Below are positions 1 through 6,607 of a stretch of 11,397 bases of DNA, piece after piece. The position numbers and the translations under genes are program-made. The DNA is taken from positions 1 to 11,397 of the forward strand of contig JAPLOT010000541.1 in the NCBI GenBank assembly GCA_026400595.1. Reading direction: 5' to 3'. This stretch comes from Alphaproteobacteria bacterium (GTDB lineage: Bacteria; Pseudomonadota; Alphaproteobacteria; Rhizobiales; Aestuariivirgaceae). The notes beneath the pieces are model-generated. The model saw only the letters and a program-made list of their open reading frames with translations, was not told where the DNA came from and did no database searches. Numbering within the stretch: position 1 is the stretch's first letter; each line of letters opens with the position of its first letter.

Positions 1-1
1 G

Positions 2-649
2 CGGACGCGCGACCCGGAAGCGACGCGCGCGCGCATTCTTGCGGGGGCGAAGGCCGAGTTCGCGCGCAAGGGCCTGGGCGGCGCCCGTGTCGACGACATT
101 GCCGCGCGGGCCAAGGCCAACAAGCGCATGCTCTATCACTATTTCGGCAACAAGGAAGACCTGTTCCGCATCACGCTCGAGGATGCCTATGCCGATTTCA
201 GGGCGGCGGAAGCCCGGCTGGAGATCGAGAAGGATGATCCGATCACGGCCATCAAACGCCTCGTCAGTTTTACCTGGAAATACTATCTCGATAATCCGGA
301 GTTCATCACGCTGGTCAACAGCGAGAATCTCCACAAGGCCCGCCACATCAGGACTTCGAAGCGCATGCGCGAGATGAGCCGTCCCTTCGTCGGCCGCATG
401 CGCGATCTCCTGGCGCGCGGTGCCGCGGCAGGGCTGTTCCGCACCGACCTCGACCCGGTCCAGGTCAACATCACAATCGCCGCGACGGGCTACTACTACC
501 TCACCAACCGCTTCACCGGATCGATCATCTTCGAACGCGACCTCATGAGCGAGCCCGCACTGGCGCAGCGCGTCGACTTCAACACCAGGACCATTCTCAG
601 GATGGTTTGCACGCCGGCGACGCTCGCCAGAATCGAGGCTACCGCATGA
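2..649 (+). CDS. TetR/AcrR family transcriptional regulator (5' end cut by window)
   Basis: A one-component repressor type: an N-terminal helix-turn-helix binds an operator and a C-terminal all-helical domain binds a ligand and dimerises. The open frame runs from the window edge, giving 215 visible residues. The TetR DNA-binding signature is clear: ARILAGAKAEFARKG at about residues 10-24, then VDDIAARAKANKRMLYHYFG, then NKEDLF. The usual length is about 200-220, so only a few N-terminal residues should be missing. An internal ATG at 128 would delete most of the helix-turn-helix and is not the start. The C-terminal half (after NPEFITLVNSENLHKARHI) resembles the ligand domain of TetR regulators found near catabolic operons. 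Its stop overlaps the SDR start by 4 bp (ATGA), so it is probably co-transcribed with the pathway genes and may control them and itself. The inducer is unknown. Confidence 0.93.
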   Translation, partial: RTRDPEATRARILAGAKAEFARKGLGGARVDDIAARAKANKRMLYHYFGNKEDLFRITLEDAYADFRAAEARLEIEKDDPITAIKRLVSFTWKYYLDNPEFITLVNSENLHKARHIRTSKRMREMSRPFVGRMRDLLARGAAAGLFRTDLDPVQVNITIAATGYYYLTNRFTGSIIFERDLMSEPALAQRVDFNTRTILRMVCTPATLARIEATA

Positions 650-1407
650 CAGGATCCGCACTCGTCACGGGTGCCCGCCGGGGCATTGGCAAGGCCATCG
701 CGCTGGCTCTCGCAGATGCGGGTTTTGATGTGGCCGTGGCCGACATCGCCGCGTCGAACGAGCTGGAGGCCGTGGCAGACGCCATTCGCGGCAAGGGCCG
801 CAAGGCCGCGGCGATCGCCGGTGACATCGCCGCGATCGAGACGCACGCAGGCATGCTGGATTCGGCCGAACAGGCCCTGGGCCCGCTCACCACGCTGGTC
901 AACAATGCCGGCGTCTCGGTGCTCAGCCGCGGCGATCTTCTCGATGTCACGCCCGAAAGCTATGACCGCTGCGACAGGGTCAATGCGCGCGGCACCTTCT
1001 TCCTGACCCAGGCCTTCGCCCGGCGGCTGCTTGGCAGGGCCGACGACACGCACCGCAGCATCATCGTGATCTCCTCGGCCAATGCCATCGCGCCGTCGAT
1101 CGCCCGCGGCGAATACTGCATCTCCAAGGCCGGCGCCTCGATGATCTCCAAGCTCTTCGCCGCGCGCCTCTCCGATGACGGCATCGGCGTCTACGAGATC
1201 CAGCCGGGCTTCATCGAGACCGACATGACCGCACCGTCGAAGGCGAAGTACGACAAGCTGATCGCCGACGGGCTCACGGTCATCCGGCGCTTCGGCAGGC
1301 CCGAGGAGGTGGCGCGCATTGCCGTCACCCTGGCTGCGGGCCTGCTCCCCTATACCAGCGGACAGATCATCCAGGCCGATGGCGGCCTGCTCAGCGTGAG
1401 ATACTAG
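646..1407 (+). CDS. SDR family NAD(P)-dependent oxidoreductase (FabG-like)
   Basis: Classical short-chain dehydrogenase of 253 residues, the normal length. Visible motifs: cofactor loop TGARRGIG (8-15), Asp33 at the end of strand beta-2 (known in the family to favour NAD over NADP), NNAG (86-89), Asn113, catalytic Ser144, and Tyr157-x3-Lys161 in YCISK. The C-terminal PGFIETDM and SGQIIQADGG stretches are also typical. It resembles proteins annotated as 3-ketoacyl-ACP reductases, but in this setting it more likely oxidises a secondary alcohol of a sugar, polyol or hydroxyacyl intermediate; that is inference. The start at 646 overlaps the TetR stop (ATGA); an upstream in-frame ATG at 607 lies inside the TetR gene and adds 13 residues before the Rossmann strand, so it is less likely. 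Two bases separate the stop from the next gene. Confidence 0.93.
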   Translation: MTGSALVTGARRGIGKAIALALADAGFDVAVADIAASNELEAVADAIRGKGRKAAAIAGDIAAIETHAGMLDSAEQALGPLTTLVNNAGVSVLSRGDLLDVTPESYDRCDRVNARGTFFLTQAFARRLLGRADDTHRSIIVISSANAIAPSIARGEYCISKAGASMISKLFAARLSDDGIGVYEIQPGFIETDMTAPSKAKYDKLIADGLTVIRRFGRPEEVARIAVTLAAGLLPYTSGQIIQADGGLLSVRY

Positions 1408-1409
1408 CC

Positions 1410-2564
1410 GTGCACATCACCCTTCCCGATTCGAGAGGTACGCTCGAGACCTACGCGCTGCGGGGCGAAGTTCTTCCCGTGACGGTTCCGGAAGTGCCGT
1501 TCAACCGGGTCGCCTTCGCCGCCGCGCATGTGGTGGCGGATCCCTTCGGCAATGCCGATCCGTCGGGGCCGCCGTCCATTGACTGGGGCGCGACCCTGGC
1601 CTATCGCCGCCATCTCCTCGATCTCGGCTTCGGCATCGCCGAGGCCATGGACACATCGCAGCGCGGCATGGGGCTGGACTGGCCCAATGCGCTCGAACTC
1701 ATCGACCGCTCGCTCAGGGACGCCGGCCCGCGCGCAGGCATGATCTACTCCGGCTGCGGCACCGATCACCTCGCTCCGTCCGCGGCCACCAGCCTCGATG
1801 ACGTGGTCCGCGCCTATCTCGAACAGCTCCATGCCATCCAGAAGCTGGGCGGCCGCATCATCCTCATGGCCAGCCGCGCGCTCGTCCGCGCCGCCCGGTC
1901 GCCCGAGGACTATGTCAGGGTCTATGAGCGGGTGCTGGCCGAGGCAGACCATCCGGTCATCCTGCACTGGCTGGTCGACATGTTCGACCCCGCCCTGAAA
2001 GGCTACTGGGGCAGCGACGGCTTCGAACCCGCGATGGAAACCTGCCTCTCGGCGATCGCGGCCAGTGTGGCCAAGGTCGATGGCATCAAGATCTCGTTGC
2101 TGGATGACCAGAAGGAGATCGTGATGCGGCGCCGGCTTCCGGCACAGGTGAAGATGTACACGGGCGACGACTTCAACTACCCCTCGCTGATCGCCGGAGA
2201 CGGCGAGGGATTCTCGCATGCGCTGCTCGGCATCTTCGATGCCATTGCGCCGGCCGCCTCGGCCGCCCTCGCCGCCCTGGCGCAGGGCGACCGTGCCCGC
2301 TACGACATGCTGATGAGCCCGACCGTGCCGCTGTCGCGCCTCATCTTCCGCTCCCCCACGCAGTTCTACAAGACGGGCATCGTCTTCCTGGCCTGGCTCA
2401 ACGGCCATCAAGATCACTTCATCATGGTCAACGGCGCGCAGGCCATGCGGCCCCTGCCCTATTTCACGGGCATCTTCCGGCTGGCGGATCAGGCGGGCCT
2501 TCTGCGCGACCCCGAACTTGCGGTGAAGCGCATGAAACAGTTCCTTGCGGTGTACGGCGTCTGA
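1410..2564 (+). CDS. DUF993 family protein, dihydrodipicolinate synthase-like TIM barrel
   Basis: A 384-residue protein that I recognise as DUF993, a family related to the class I aldolases of the dihydrodipicolinate synthase (DHDPS)/N-acetylneuraminate lyase superfamily. VDGIKISLLD holds Lys227, which aligns by eye with the Schiff-base lysine of DHDPS (GIKE). YTGDDFNYPSL (250-260) matches the SGDD loop after it, and FDAIAPAAS matches the later NVAP region. The DHDPS catalytic tyrosine (YNVP) seems to be replaced by HWLVDMFDP (186-194). It probably catalyses a lysine-dependent aldol cleavage or dehydration of a keto-sugar acid or similar; the substrate is unknown. The start is a GTG only 2 bp after the SDR stop, with just a weak GTGAG upstream, so translational coupling is likely. 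In many genomes DUF993 genes sit with a sugar isomerase/epimerase-like gene, as here; the usual Gfo/Idh/MocA partner is absent and an SDR takes its place. Confidence 0.88.
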   Translation: MHITLPDSRGTLETYALRGEVLPVTVPEVPFNRVAFAAAHVVADPFGNADPSGPPSIDWGATLAYRRHLLDLGFGIAEAMDTSQRGMGLDWPNALELIDRSLRDAGPRAGMIYSGCGTDHLAPSAATSLDDVVRAYLEQLHAIQKLGGRIILMASRALVRAARSPEDYVRVYERVLAEADHPVILHWLVDMFDPALKGYWGSDGFEPAMETCLSAIAASVAKVDGIKISLLDDQKEIVMRRRLPAQVKMYTGDDFNYPSLIAGDGEGFSHALLGIFDAIAPAASAALAALAQGDRARYDMLMSPTVPLSRLIFRSPTQFYKTGIVFLAWLNGHQDHFIMVNGAQAMRPLPYFTGIFRLADQAGLLRDPELAVKRMKQFLAVYGV

Positions 2565-3418
2565 TGCGCGACCTCTCCCGCGACTTTGGTGCCTGCGCGA
2601 TCAACACCGCGACTCTCGGATTCCAGGCGCCCATCTCCGCGGTGATCGATGCCGTTGCCCGGGCCGGCTTCGGCGGCATTGCCCCCTGGCGCCGCGAGAT
2701 CGAGGGCCAGGATGTATCAGCCGTCGCGCGGCAGATCCGCGAGGCCGGACTCACCGTGCCGGGATACTGCCGGAGCACCTATATCCCGGCTGCGGATCGC
2801 AGCGACTTCCGCCAGAACATCGAGTCCAATCGCCGCGCCATTTCCACGGCGGCCGAGCTTGGGTCCCAAAGCTTCGTCATGGTGGTGGGCAGCCTGCCAC
2901 AGGGCTCGAAGGATATTGCCGCGGCCCGGGCCCAGGTCCGTGAGGCCTGTGCCTTGCTGCTTGAGCACGGCCGGGCGTCGGGCGTCCGCATCGCGCTCGA
3001 GCACCTGCATCCGGTCTATGCCGCCGACCGGTCCTGCCTCTCGCTGCTGTCCGAAGCGCTCGACCATTGCGACGCCATCGAAGGCGACGTTCCGGAACCC
3101 TGGCTCGGCACCTGCATCGATGTCTATCACGTGTGGTGGGATCCGAATCTCGCGCGCGACATCACGCGCGCCGGCGCAGGACGGCGCATCTTCGGACTCC
3201 ATGTCTGCGACTGGCTGGTGCCCACCGAACATCCGCTGAATGACCGCGGCATGATGGGTGACGGGGTCATCGACATACCTGCCATAAGGACCATGATCGA
3301 GGGAGCAGGCTATGCCGGTCTCGTCGAGGCCGAGATCTTCTCGGCTGAAAACTGGTGGAAGCGCCCCATGCCCGAAATCCTCGCAACCTGCCGTGACCGC
3401 TTTGCCTCGGCCGTCTAG
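2564..3418 (+). CDS. sugar phosphate isomerase/epimerase family protein (xylose isomerase-like TIM barrel)
   Basis: A 284-residue TIM-barrel protein of the AP endonuclease 2/xylose isomerase-like superfamily, whose members isomerise, epimerise or cleave sugars with a divalent metal ion. Putative metal ligands occur in the expected order: Glu146 in ALEHLHP, Asp186 in CIDVYHVWWD, His213 in GLHVCDW, and Glu257 in VEAEIFS. RGMMGDGVIDI (228-238) precedes the last barrel strands, as is usual. The N-terminal CAINTATLG and GFGGIAPWR stretches fit strands 1-2. The ATG overlaps the DUF993 stop by one base (TGATG), which points to coupled translation and a joint role with the aldolase-like protein. Some relatives are lyases acting on 3-keto-glycosides or C-glycosides rather than isomerases, so the reaction here is open. 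Confidence 0.9.
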   Translation: MRDLSRDFGACAINTATLGFQAPISAVIDAVARAGFGGIAPWRREIEGQDVSAVARQIREAGLTVPGYCRSTYIPAADRSDFRQNIESNRRAISTAAELGSQSFVMVVGSLPQGSKDIAAARAQVREACALLLEHGRASGVRIALEHLHPVYAADRSCLSLLSEALDHCDAIEGDVPEPWLGTCIDVYHVWWDPNLARDITRAGAGRRIFGLHVCDWLVPTEHPLNDRGMMGDGVIDIPAIRTMIEGAGYAGLVEAEIFSAENWWKRPMPEILATCRDRFASAV

Positions 3419-3435
3419 AGTATGCCGCCGTATGC

Positions 3436-3445
3436 AGGAGGGGAG
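3436..3445 (+). promoter_or_regulatory. strong Shine-Dalgarno that sets the MaoC start
   Basis: AGGAGGGGAG lies 7 nt (counted from the AGGAGG core) before an in-frame TTG at 3449. It is inside the reading frame if the upstream ATG at 3422 is used, and that ATG has no Shine-Dalgarno before it. This favours the TTG start, with GTG at 3455 as a second choice. Confidence 0.65.
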
Positions 3446-3448
3446 AGC

Positions 3449-3892
3449 TTGACCGTGGACGCATTCGAGTCATGCATCGGGCAGACGGTGTCCTGCGCAA
3501 AGACGGTGGGCGAGAGCGATGTCTATCTCTTTGCCGGGATCACGGGCGACCTGTCGCCGAACCATGTGGACGAGGCAGCGATGTCGAAGACGGCCTATGG
3601 CCATCGCATTGCGCATGGCGCCCTGCTGGTGGGCTACATGTCGCGGGCGTCGACGCTGATCTGCGATAGCTGCGGGCCGTTGACGGTGACGCACTTCCCG
3701 GTCTCGCTCGGCTATGACCGGGTTCGGTTCCTCAATGCGGTGCTGATCGGCGACACGATCACCGTCAACTACCGGATCACCGCAGCGGATCGCGGCAAGA
3801 GCCGAACCCTGGCGGAGGTGGAACTGCACAATCAGCATGGCACACTCTGTGCCGTTGCAACCCACATCATGAGCTGGATTGCGCGGACATGA
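3449..3892 (+). CDS. MaoC family dehydratase/(R)-specific enoyl-CoA hydratase-like protein
   Basis: A hot-dog fold protein of 147 residues from the TTG at 3449 (156 from an ATG at 3422). The hydratase 2 motif is intact: GDLSPNHVD, with Asp34 and His39 five residues apart, as in PhaJ-type (R)-hydratases, followed by IAHGALLVGYMS (55-66) on the active-site helix. YDRVRFLNAVLIGDTI matches the conserved strand that carries substrate contacts. Such enzymes add water to, or remove it from, enoyl-CoA thioesters; here it may act on an acyl-CoA or other enoyl intermediate of the pathway, but no acyl-CoA ligase or dehydrogenase is visible next to it. The TTG start is chosen because a perfect AGGAGG lies 7 nt upstream, whereas the ATG at 3422 has none. 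It is the last gene before the 80-bp gap with the candidate promoter. Confidence 0.9.
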   Translation: MTVDAFESCIGQTVSCAKTVGESDVYLFAGITGDLSPNHVDEAAMSKTAYGHRIAHGALLVGYMSRASTLICDSCGPLTVTHFPVSLGYDRVRFLNAVLIGDTITVNYRITAADRGKSRTLAEVELHNQHGTLCAVATHIMSWIART

Positions 3893-3915
3893 CAGGTAAG
3901 GCGAAGGCGCCCGGC

Positions 3916-3944
3916 TTGCCAATCGGGATGGGGACCACTATTCG
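3916..3944 (+). promoter_or_regulatory. candidate sigma-70 type promoter before the GMC gene
   Basis: TTGCCA (3916-3921) matches the -35 consensus at 5 of 6 positions. It is followed, after 17 bp, by TATTCG (3939-3944), which matches the -10 consensus at only 3 of 6. The spacing is ideal and the palindrome at 3945-3958 starts right after it, where a repressor would block initiation. The weak -10 keeps confidence low; the downstream genes could also be read through from the upstream operon. Confidence 0.35.
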
Positions 3945-3958
3945 TAACCATACGGTTA
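3945..3958 (+). promoter_or_regulatory. 14-bp palindrome, candidate operator (TetR type)
   Basis: TAACC-ATAC-GGTTA is a perfect inverted repeat with 5-bp arms and a 4-bp centre, AT-rich against a GC-rich background. Its place just after the candidate -10 fits a repressor site, and many TetR-family operators are palindromes of this size. Binding by the TetR protein encoded at the left edge is inference; that gene's own upstream region is outside the window, so a second copy cannot be looked for. Confidence 0.45.
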
Positions 3959-3971
3959 ACAGAGTGCGGAC

Positions 3972-5576
3972 GTGACGGGCATGGCAGCGCAGGGCGCAAG
4001 CTACGACCATATCATCGTGGGAGGCGGGTCTGCCGGCTGTGTCCTGGCGGCGCGGCTTTCGGAAGATCCCGCCAGGCGCGTCCTCCTCATCGAGGCGGGC
4101 GGCAAGGACAGCAACATCCTGTTTCACTTGCCCGCGGGCTTCGCCAAGATGACCAAGGGCATCGCCTCCTGGGGCTGGTCGACGGTGCCGCAGAAGCATC
4201 TCAAGAACCGCGTGCTCTGGTACACCCAGGCCAAGGTGATCGGCGGCGGGTCCTCGATCAATGCCCAGATCTACACGCGCGGCAATGCGCTGGATTATGA
4301 CGGATGGGCCCAGGCCGGGTGCACCGGCTGGAGTTTCCGCGAGATCGTGAAGTATTTCCGCAAGTCCGAGGACAATGAAGTCTACGACAATGACTGGCAC
4401 GGCAAGGGCGGTCCGCTGGGCGTGTCGCAGCCGCGCGGGGCGCTTCCCATCTGCGAGGCCTTCATCCATGCCGCGGAACAATACGGCATCCCGCGCAACG
4501 ACGATCTCTCCGCGCCGGATCCGACCGGTTTCGGCTTCTACCAGCTCACCCAGCGCAACGTGCGGCGGTCCTCGACGGCGGTGGCCTACCTGAGACCCGC
4601 GATGAACCGGCCCAACCTGACCGTGATGATGACGGAGATGGTGGGTCGCATCGTCGTCCAGGGCAATCGTGCGACTGGCGTCGAAATCAAGCGCGGCGGC
4701 GGCACCGAGATCATTTCCGGCGGCGAGGTCATCGTCACGTCGGGTGCCATCGGCTCGCCGCGCCTGCTCATGCTGTCAGGCATCGGCCCGGGCGATCACC
4801 TGACGTCGGCCGGGATCCAACCGGTGCATGACCTGCCGGGCGTCGGCAGCAATCTGCAGGACCATCTCGATCTCTGCGTGCTGTCCGAATGCACCGGCGA
4901 TCATTCCTACGACAAGTATGGCAAGCCGGCCTGGGCCGCCCTTGCGGGACTGCGCTATCTGCTGACCCGCACCGGACCGGCGGCATCAAGCCTGTTCGAG
5001 ACCGGCGGATTCTGGAAGGCCGATCCCGATGCGCCGGCACCCGACATCCAGTTCCACTTCGGCCTGGGCACCGGCATCGAGGCCGGCATCGCCAAGCTGA
5101 AGAATGGCGGCATCACATTGAATGCCGCGCATGTTCGTCCGCGCTCGCGCGGGACCGTGCGGCTGGCCAGCGCCGATCCGGCGGTGGCGCCGCTGATCGA
5201 TCCCAACTACTTCGCCGATTCCTATGACCGCGAGATGGCGCTCAGGGCCCTGCGCATTGCCCGCGACATCCTCAGTCAGGATGCGCTCAAGCCCTTCCTG
5301 ATGGCCGAGCGTCTTCCGGGTCCGGAGCGCAGCTCGGAAGAGGATGTGTTCGACTATGTCTGCGGCATGGCGAAGACGCAGCATCACCCGGCCTGCTCCT
5401 GCGCCATGGGCCAGGGCAAGATGGCGGTCGTCTCTCCGCAGCTGAAGCTTCACGGCCTCGACGGCCTGCGGGTGGCGGACTCCTCCGTCATGCCATTCGT
5501 CGTGTCGTCCAACACAAACGCGGCGACCATCATGATCGCCGAGAAATGCGCCGATATGATCAAGGGAGCATCGTGA
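3972..5576 (+). CDS. GMC family FAD-dependent oxidoreductase (choline dehydrogenase-like)
   Basis: A 534-residue glucose-methanol-choline oxidoreductase that uses FAD to oxidise an alcohol group. Visible in order: the FAD-binding VGGGSAGCVLAARLSE (16-31) with Glu41 in LLIEAGG; GMC signature 1, KVIGGGSSINAQIYTRG (88-104); GMC signature 2, TSGAIGSPRLLMLSGIGP (256-273); and the C-terminal active site with His472 in HHPACSCAMG and Asn516 in SSNTNAATIMIAEK, aligned with the catalytic His/Asn pair of choline oxidase. Length is normal for the BetA/AlkJ group. No signal peptide is seen, so it is cytoplasmic or at the inner face of the membrane. The substrate is probably not choline, given the sugar-type neighbours; a polyol, polyether or other primary alcohol is possible. 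The start is GTG 3972 or the in-frame ATG at 3981; neither has a good Shine-Dalgarno. Confidence 0.93.
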   Translation: MTGMAAQGASYDHIIVGGGSAGCVLAARLSEDPARRVLLIEAGGKDSNILFHLPAGFAKMTKGIASWGWSTVPQKHLKNRVLWYTQAKVIGGGSSINAQIYTRGNALDYDGWAQAGCTGWSFREIVKYFRKSEDNEVYDNDWHGKGGPLGVSQPRGALPICEAFIHAAEQYGIPRNDDLSAPDPTGFGFYQLTQRNVRRSSTAVAYLRPAMNRPNLTVMMTEMVGRIVVQGNRATGVEIKRGGGTEIISGGEVIVTSGAIGSPRLLMLSGIGPGDHLTSAGIQPVHDLPGVGSNLQDHLDLCVLSECTGDHSYDKYGKPAWAALAGLRYLLTRTGPAASSLFETGGFWKADPDAPAPDIQFHFGLGTGIEAGIAKLKNGGITLNAAHVRPRSRGTVRLASADPAVAPLIDPNYFADSYDREMALRALRIARDILSQDALKPFLMAERLPGPERSSEEDVFDYVCGMAKTQHHPACSCAMGQGKMAVVSPQLKLHGLDGLRVADSSVMPFVVSSNTNAATIMIAEKCADMIKGAS

Positions 5577-6595
5577 TGAACCGTTTTGGACGGCGAAAGT
5601 TCGGCCGGGTCGACCTGACCGTCACAGACATGGGATTCGGTGCGGCCCCCATCGGCAATTTCCTGCGTCCCATCGACGAGGCGACATCGGATGCCATGGT
5701 GCAGCATGCCTGGTACGCCGGCATGCGCTACTTCGATACGGCGCCCTACTACGGCCACGGCCTCTCGGAAATGCGGCTTGGCCACAGCCTGCGCTGGAAA
5801 CCGCGCGACGAATACGTGATCTCCAGCAAGGTCGGGCGGGTTCTCAAGCCGGAACGGCGGAGCAGGATCGACTTCAAGCCCTGGGTCGATGCCCTGCCCA
5901 ATGTCTGCCACTTCGACTACAGTTATGATGGCACGATGCGGTCCTACGAAGACTCGCTGCAGCGCCTCGGTCTCGAGCACATCGACATCCTCTTCATCCA
6001 TGATGCCGATGTCTTCACGCATGGTGCCGATCAGCAGAAGATCCATTTCAGGACCGCCATGGAGGGTTGCTATCCGGCCTTGCGCAAGCTGAAGGAGAGC
6101 GGCGCCGTCAAGGCCATCGGGGTGGGAGTCAACAACTGGGAAGTCATGCTCGACTTCATGAAGGCCGGCGATTTCGACTGCCTGCTCATGGCCGGGCGTT
6201 ACACGCTGCTCGAACAGGACCCCCTCGACGAGCTCTTGCCGCTCTGCGAGAAACGCGGCGTGGCGATCGTGATCGGCGGCGGCCTCAACAGCGGCATCCT
6301 CGCCACCGGCGCGGTACCTGGCGCAAAATACAACTACGCGCCGGCGCCTGAACACATCATGGAGAAGGTCCGCAGGATCGAAGCCGTCTGCGCCACCCAC
6401 AAGGTTCCCCTCCCGGCCGCGGCTCTGCAATTCCTGCTGGCCCACCCCGCCGTTGCCAGCCATGTGCCCGGCACCCGCACCGTCGAGCAGATGCAGCAGA
6501 ACATCGACTGGATCTCCCATCCCATCCCGAAGGACTTCTGGGCGGAGCTCAAGCACAAGGGGCTGCTTCGCAAGGACGCGCCCGTTCCGGCCTGA
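5576..6595 (+). CDS. aldo/keto reductase, L-fucose/D-threo-aldose 1-dehydrogenase-like
   Basis: A 339-residue NAD(P)-dependent (beta/alpha)8 enzyme. The catalytic tetrad is present: Asp54 and Tyr59 in FDTAPYYG, Lys85 in ISSKVGR, and His142 in LFIHDAD. The stretch YSYDGTMRSYEDSLQRLGL (116-134) and the overall layout recall D-threo-aldose 1-dehydrogenase/pyridoxal 4-dehydrogenase members, which oxidise aldoses or similar cyclic hemiacetals to lactones. The ATG overlaps the GMC stop by one base (TGATG) and GGGAG lies 7 nt upstream, so the start is secure; a TTG-to-ATG extension to 5546 lies inside the GMC gene. Next to GMC, it could take the aldehyde or lactol product of that enzyme to a lactone or acid (inference). 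It is the last gene of the + strand cluster. Confidence 0.92.
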   Translation: MNRFGRRKFGRVDLTVTDMGFGAAPIGNFLRPIDEATSDAMVQHAWYAGMRYFDTAPYYGHGLSEMRLGHSLRWKPRDEYVISSKVGRVLKPERRSRIDFKPWVDALPNVCHFDYSYDGTMRSYEDSLQRLGLEHIDILFIHDADVFTHGADQQKIHFRTAMEGCYPALRKLKESGAVKAIGVGVNNWEVMLDFMKAGDFDCLLMAGRYTLLEQDPLDELLPLCEKRGVAIVIGGGLNSGILATGAVPGAKYNYAPAPEHIMEKVRRIEAVCATHKVPLPAAALQFLLAHPAVASHVPGTRTVEQMQQNIDWISHPIPKDFWAELKHKGLLRKDAPVPA

Positions 6596-6607
6596 TGGAA
6601 CGTGCCT

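Noticed and set aside
1404..2417. - strand open frame of 337 codons
   Set aside because: Antisense shadow of the DUF993 gene, no recognisable motif.
4986..5453. - strand open frame of 155 codons
   Set aside because: Antisense shadow within the GMC gene.
5450..6556. Long - strand open frame (368 codons)
   Set aside because: Antisense to the aldo/keto reductase, whose tetrad and start signals are clear; no family motif in the shadow.
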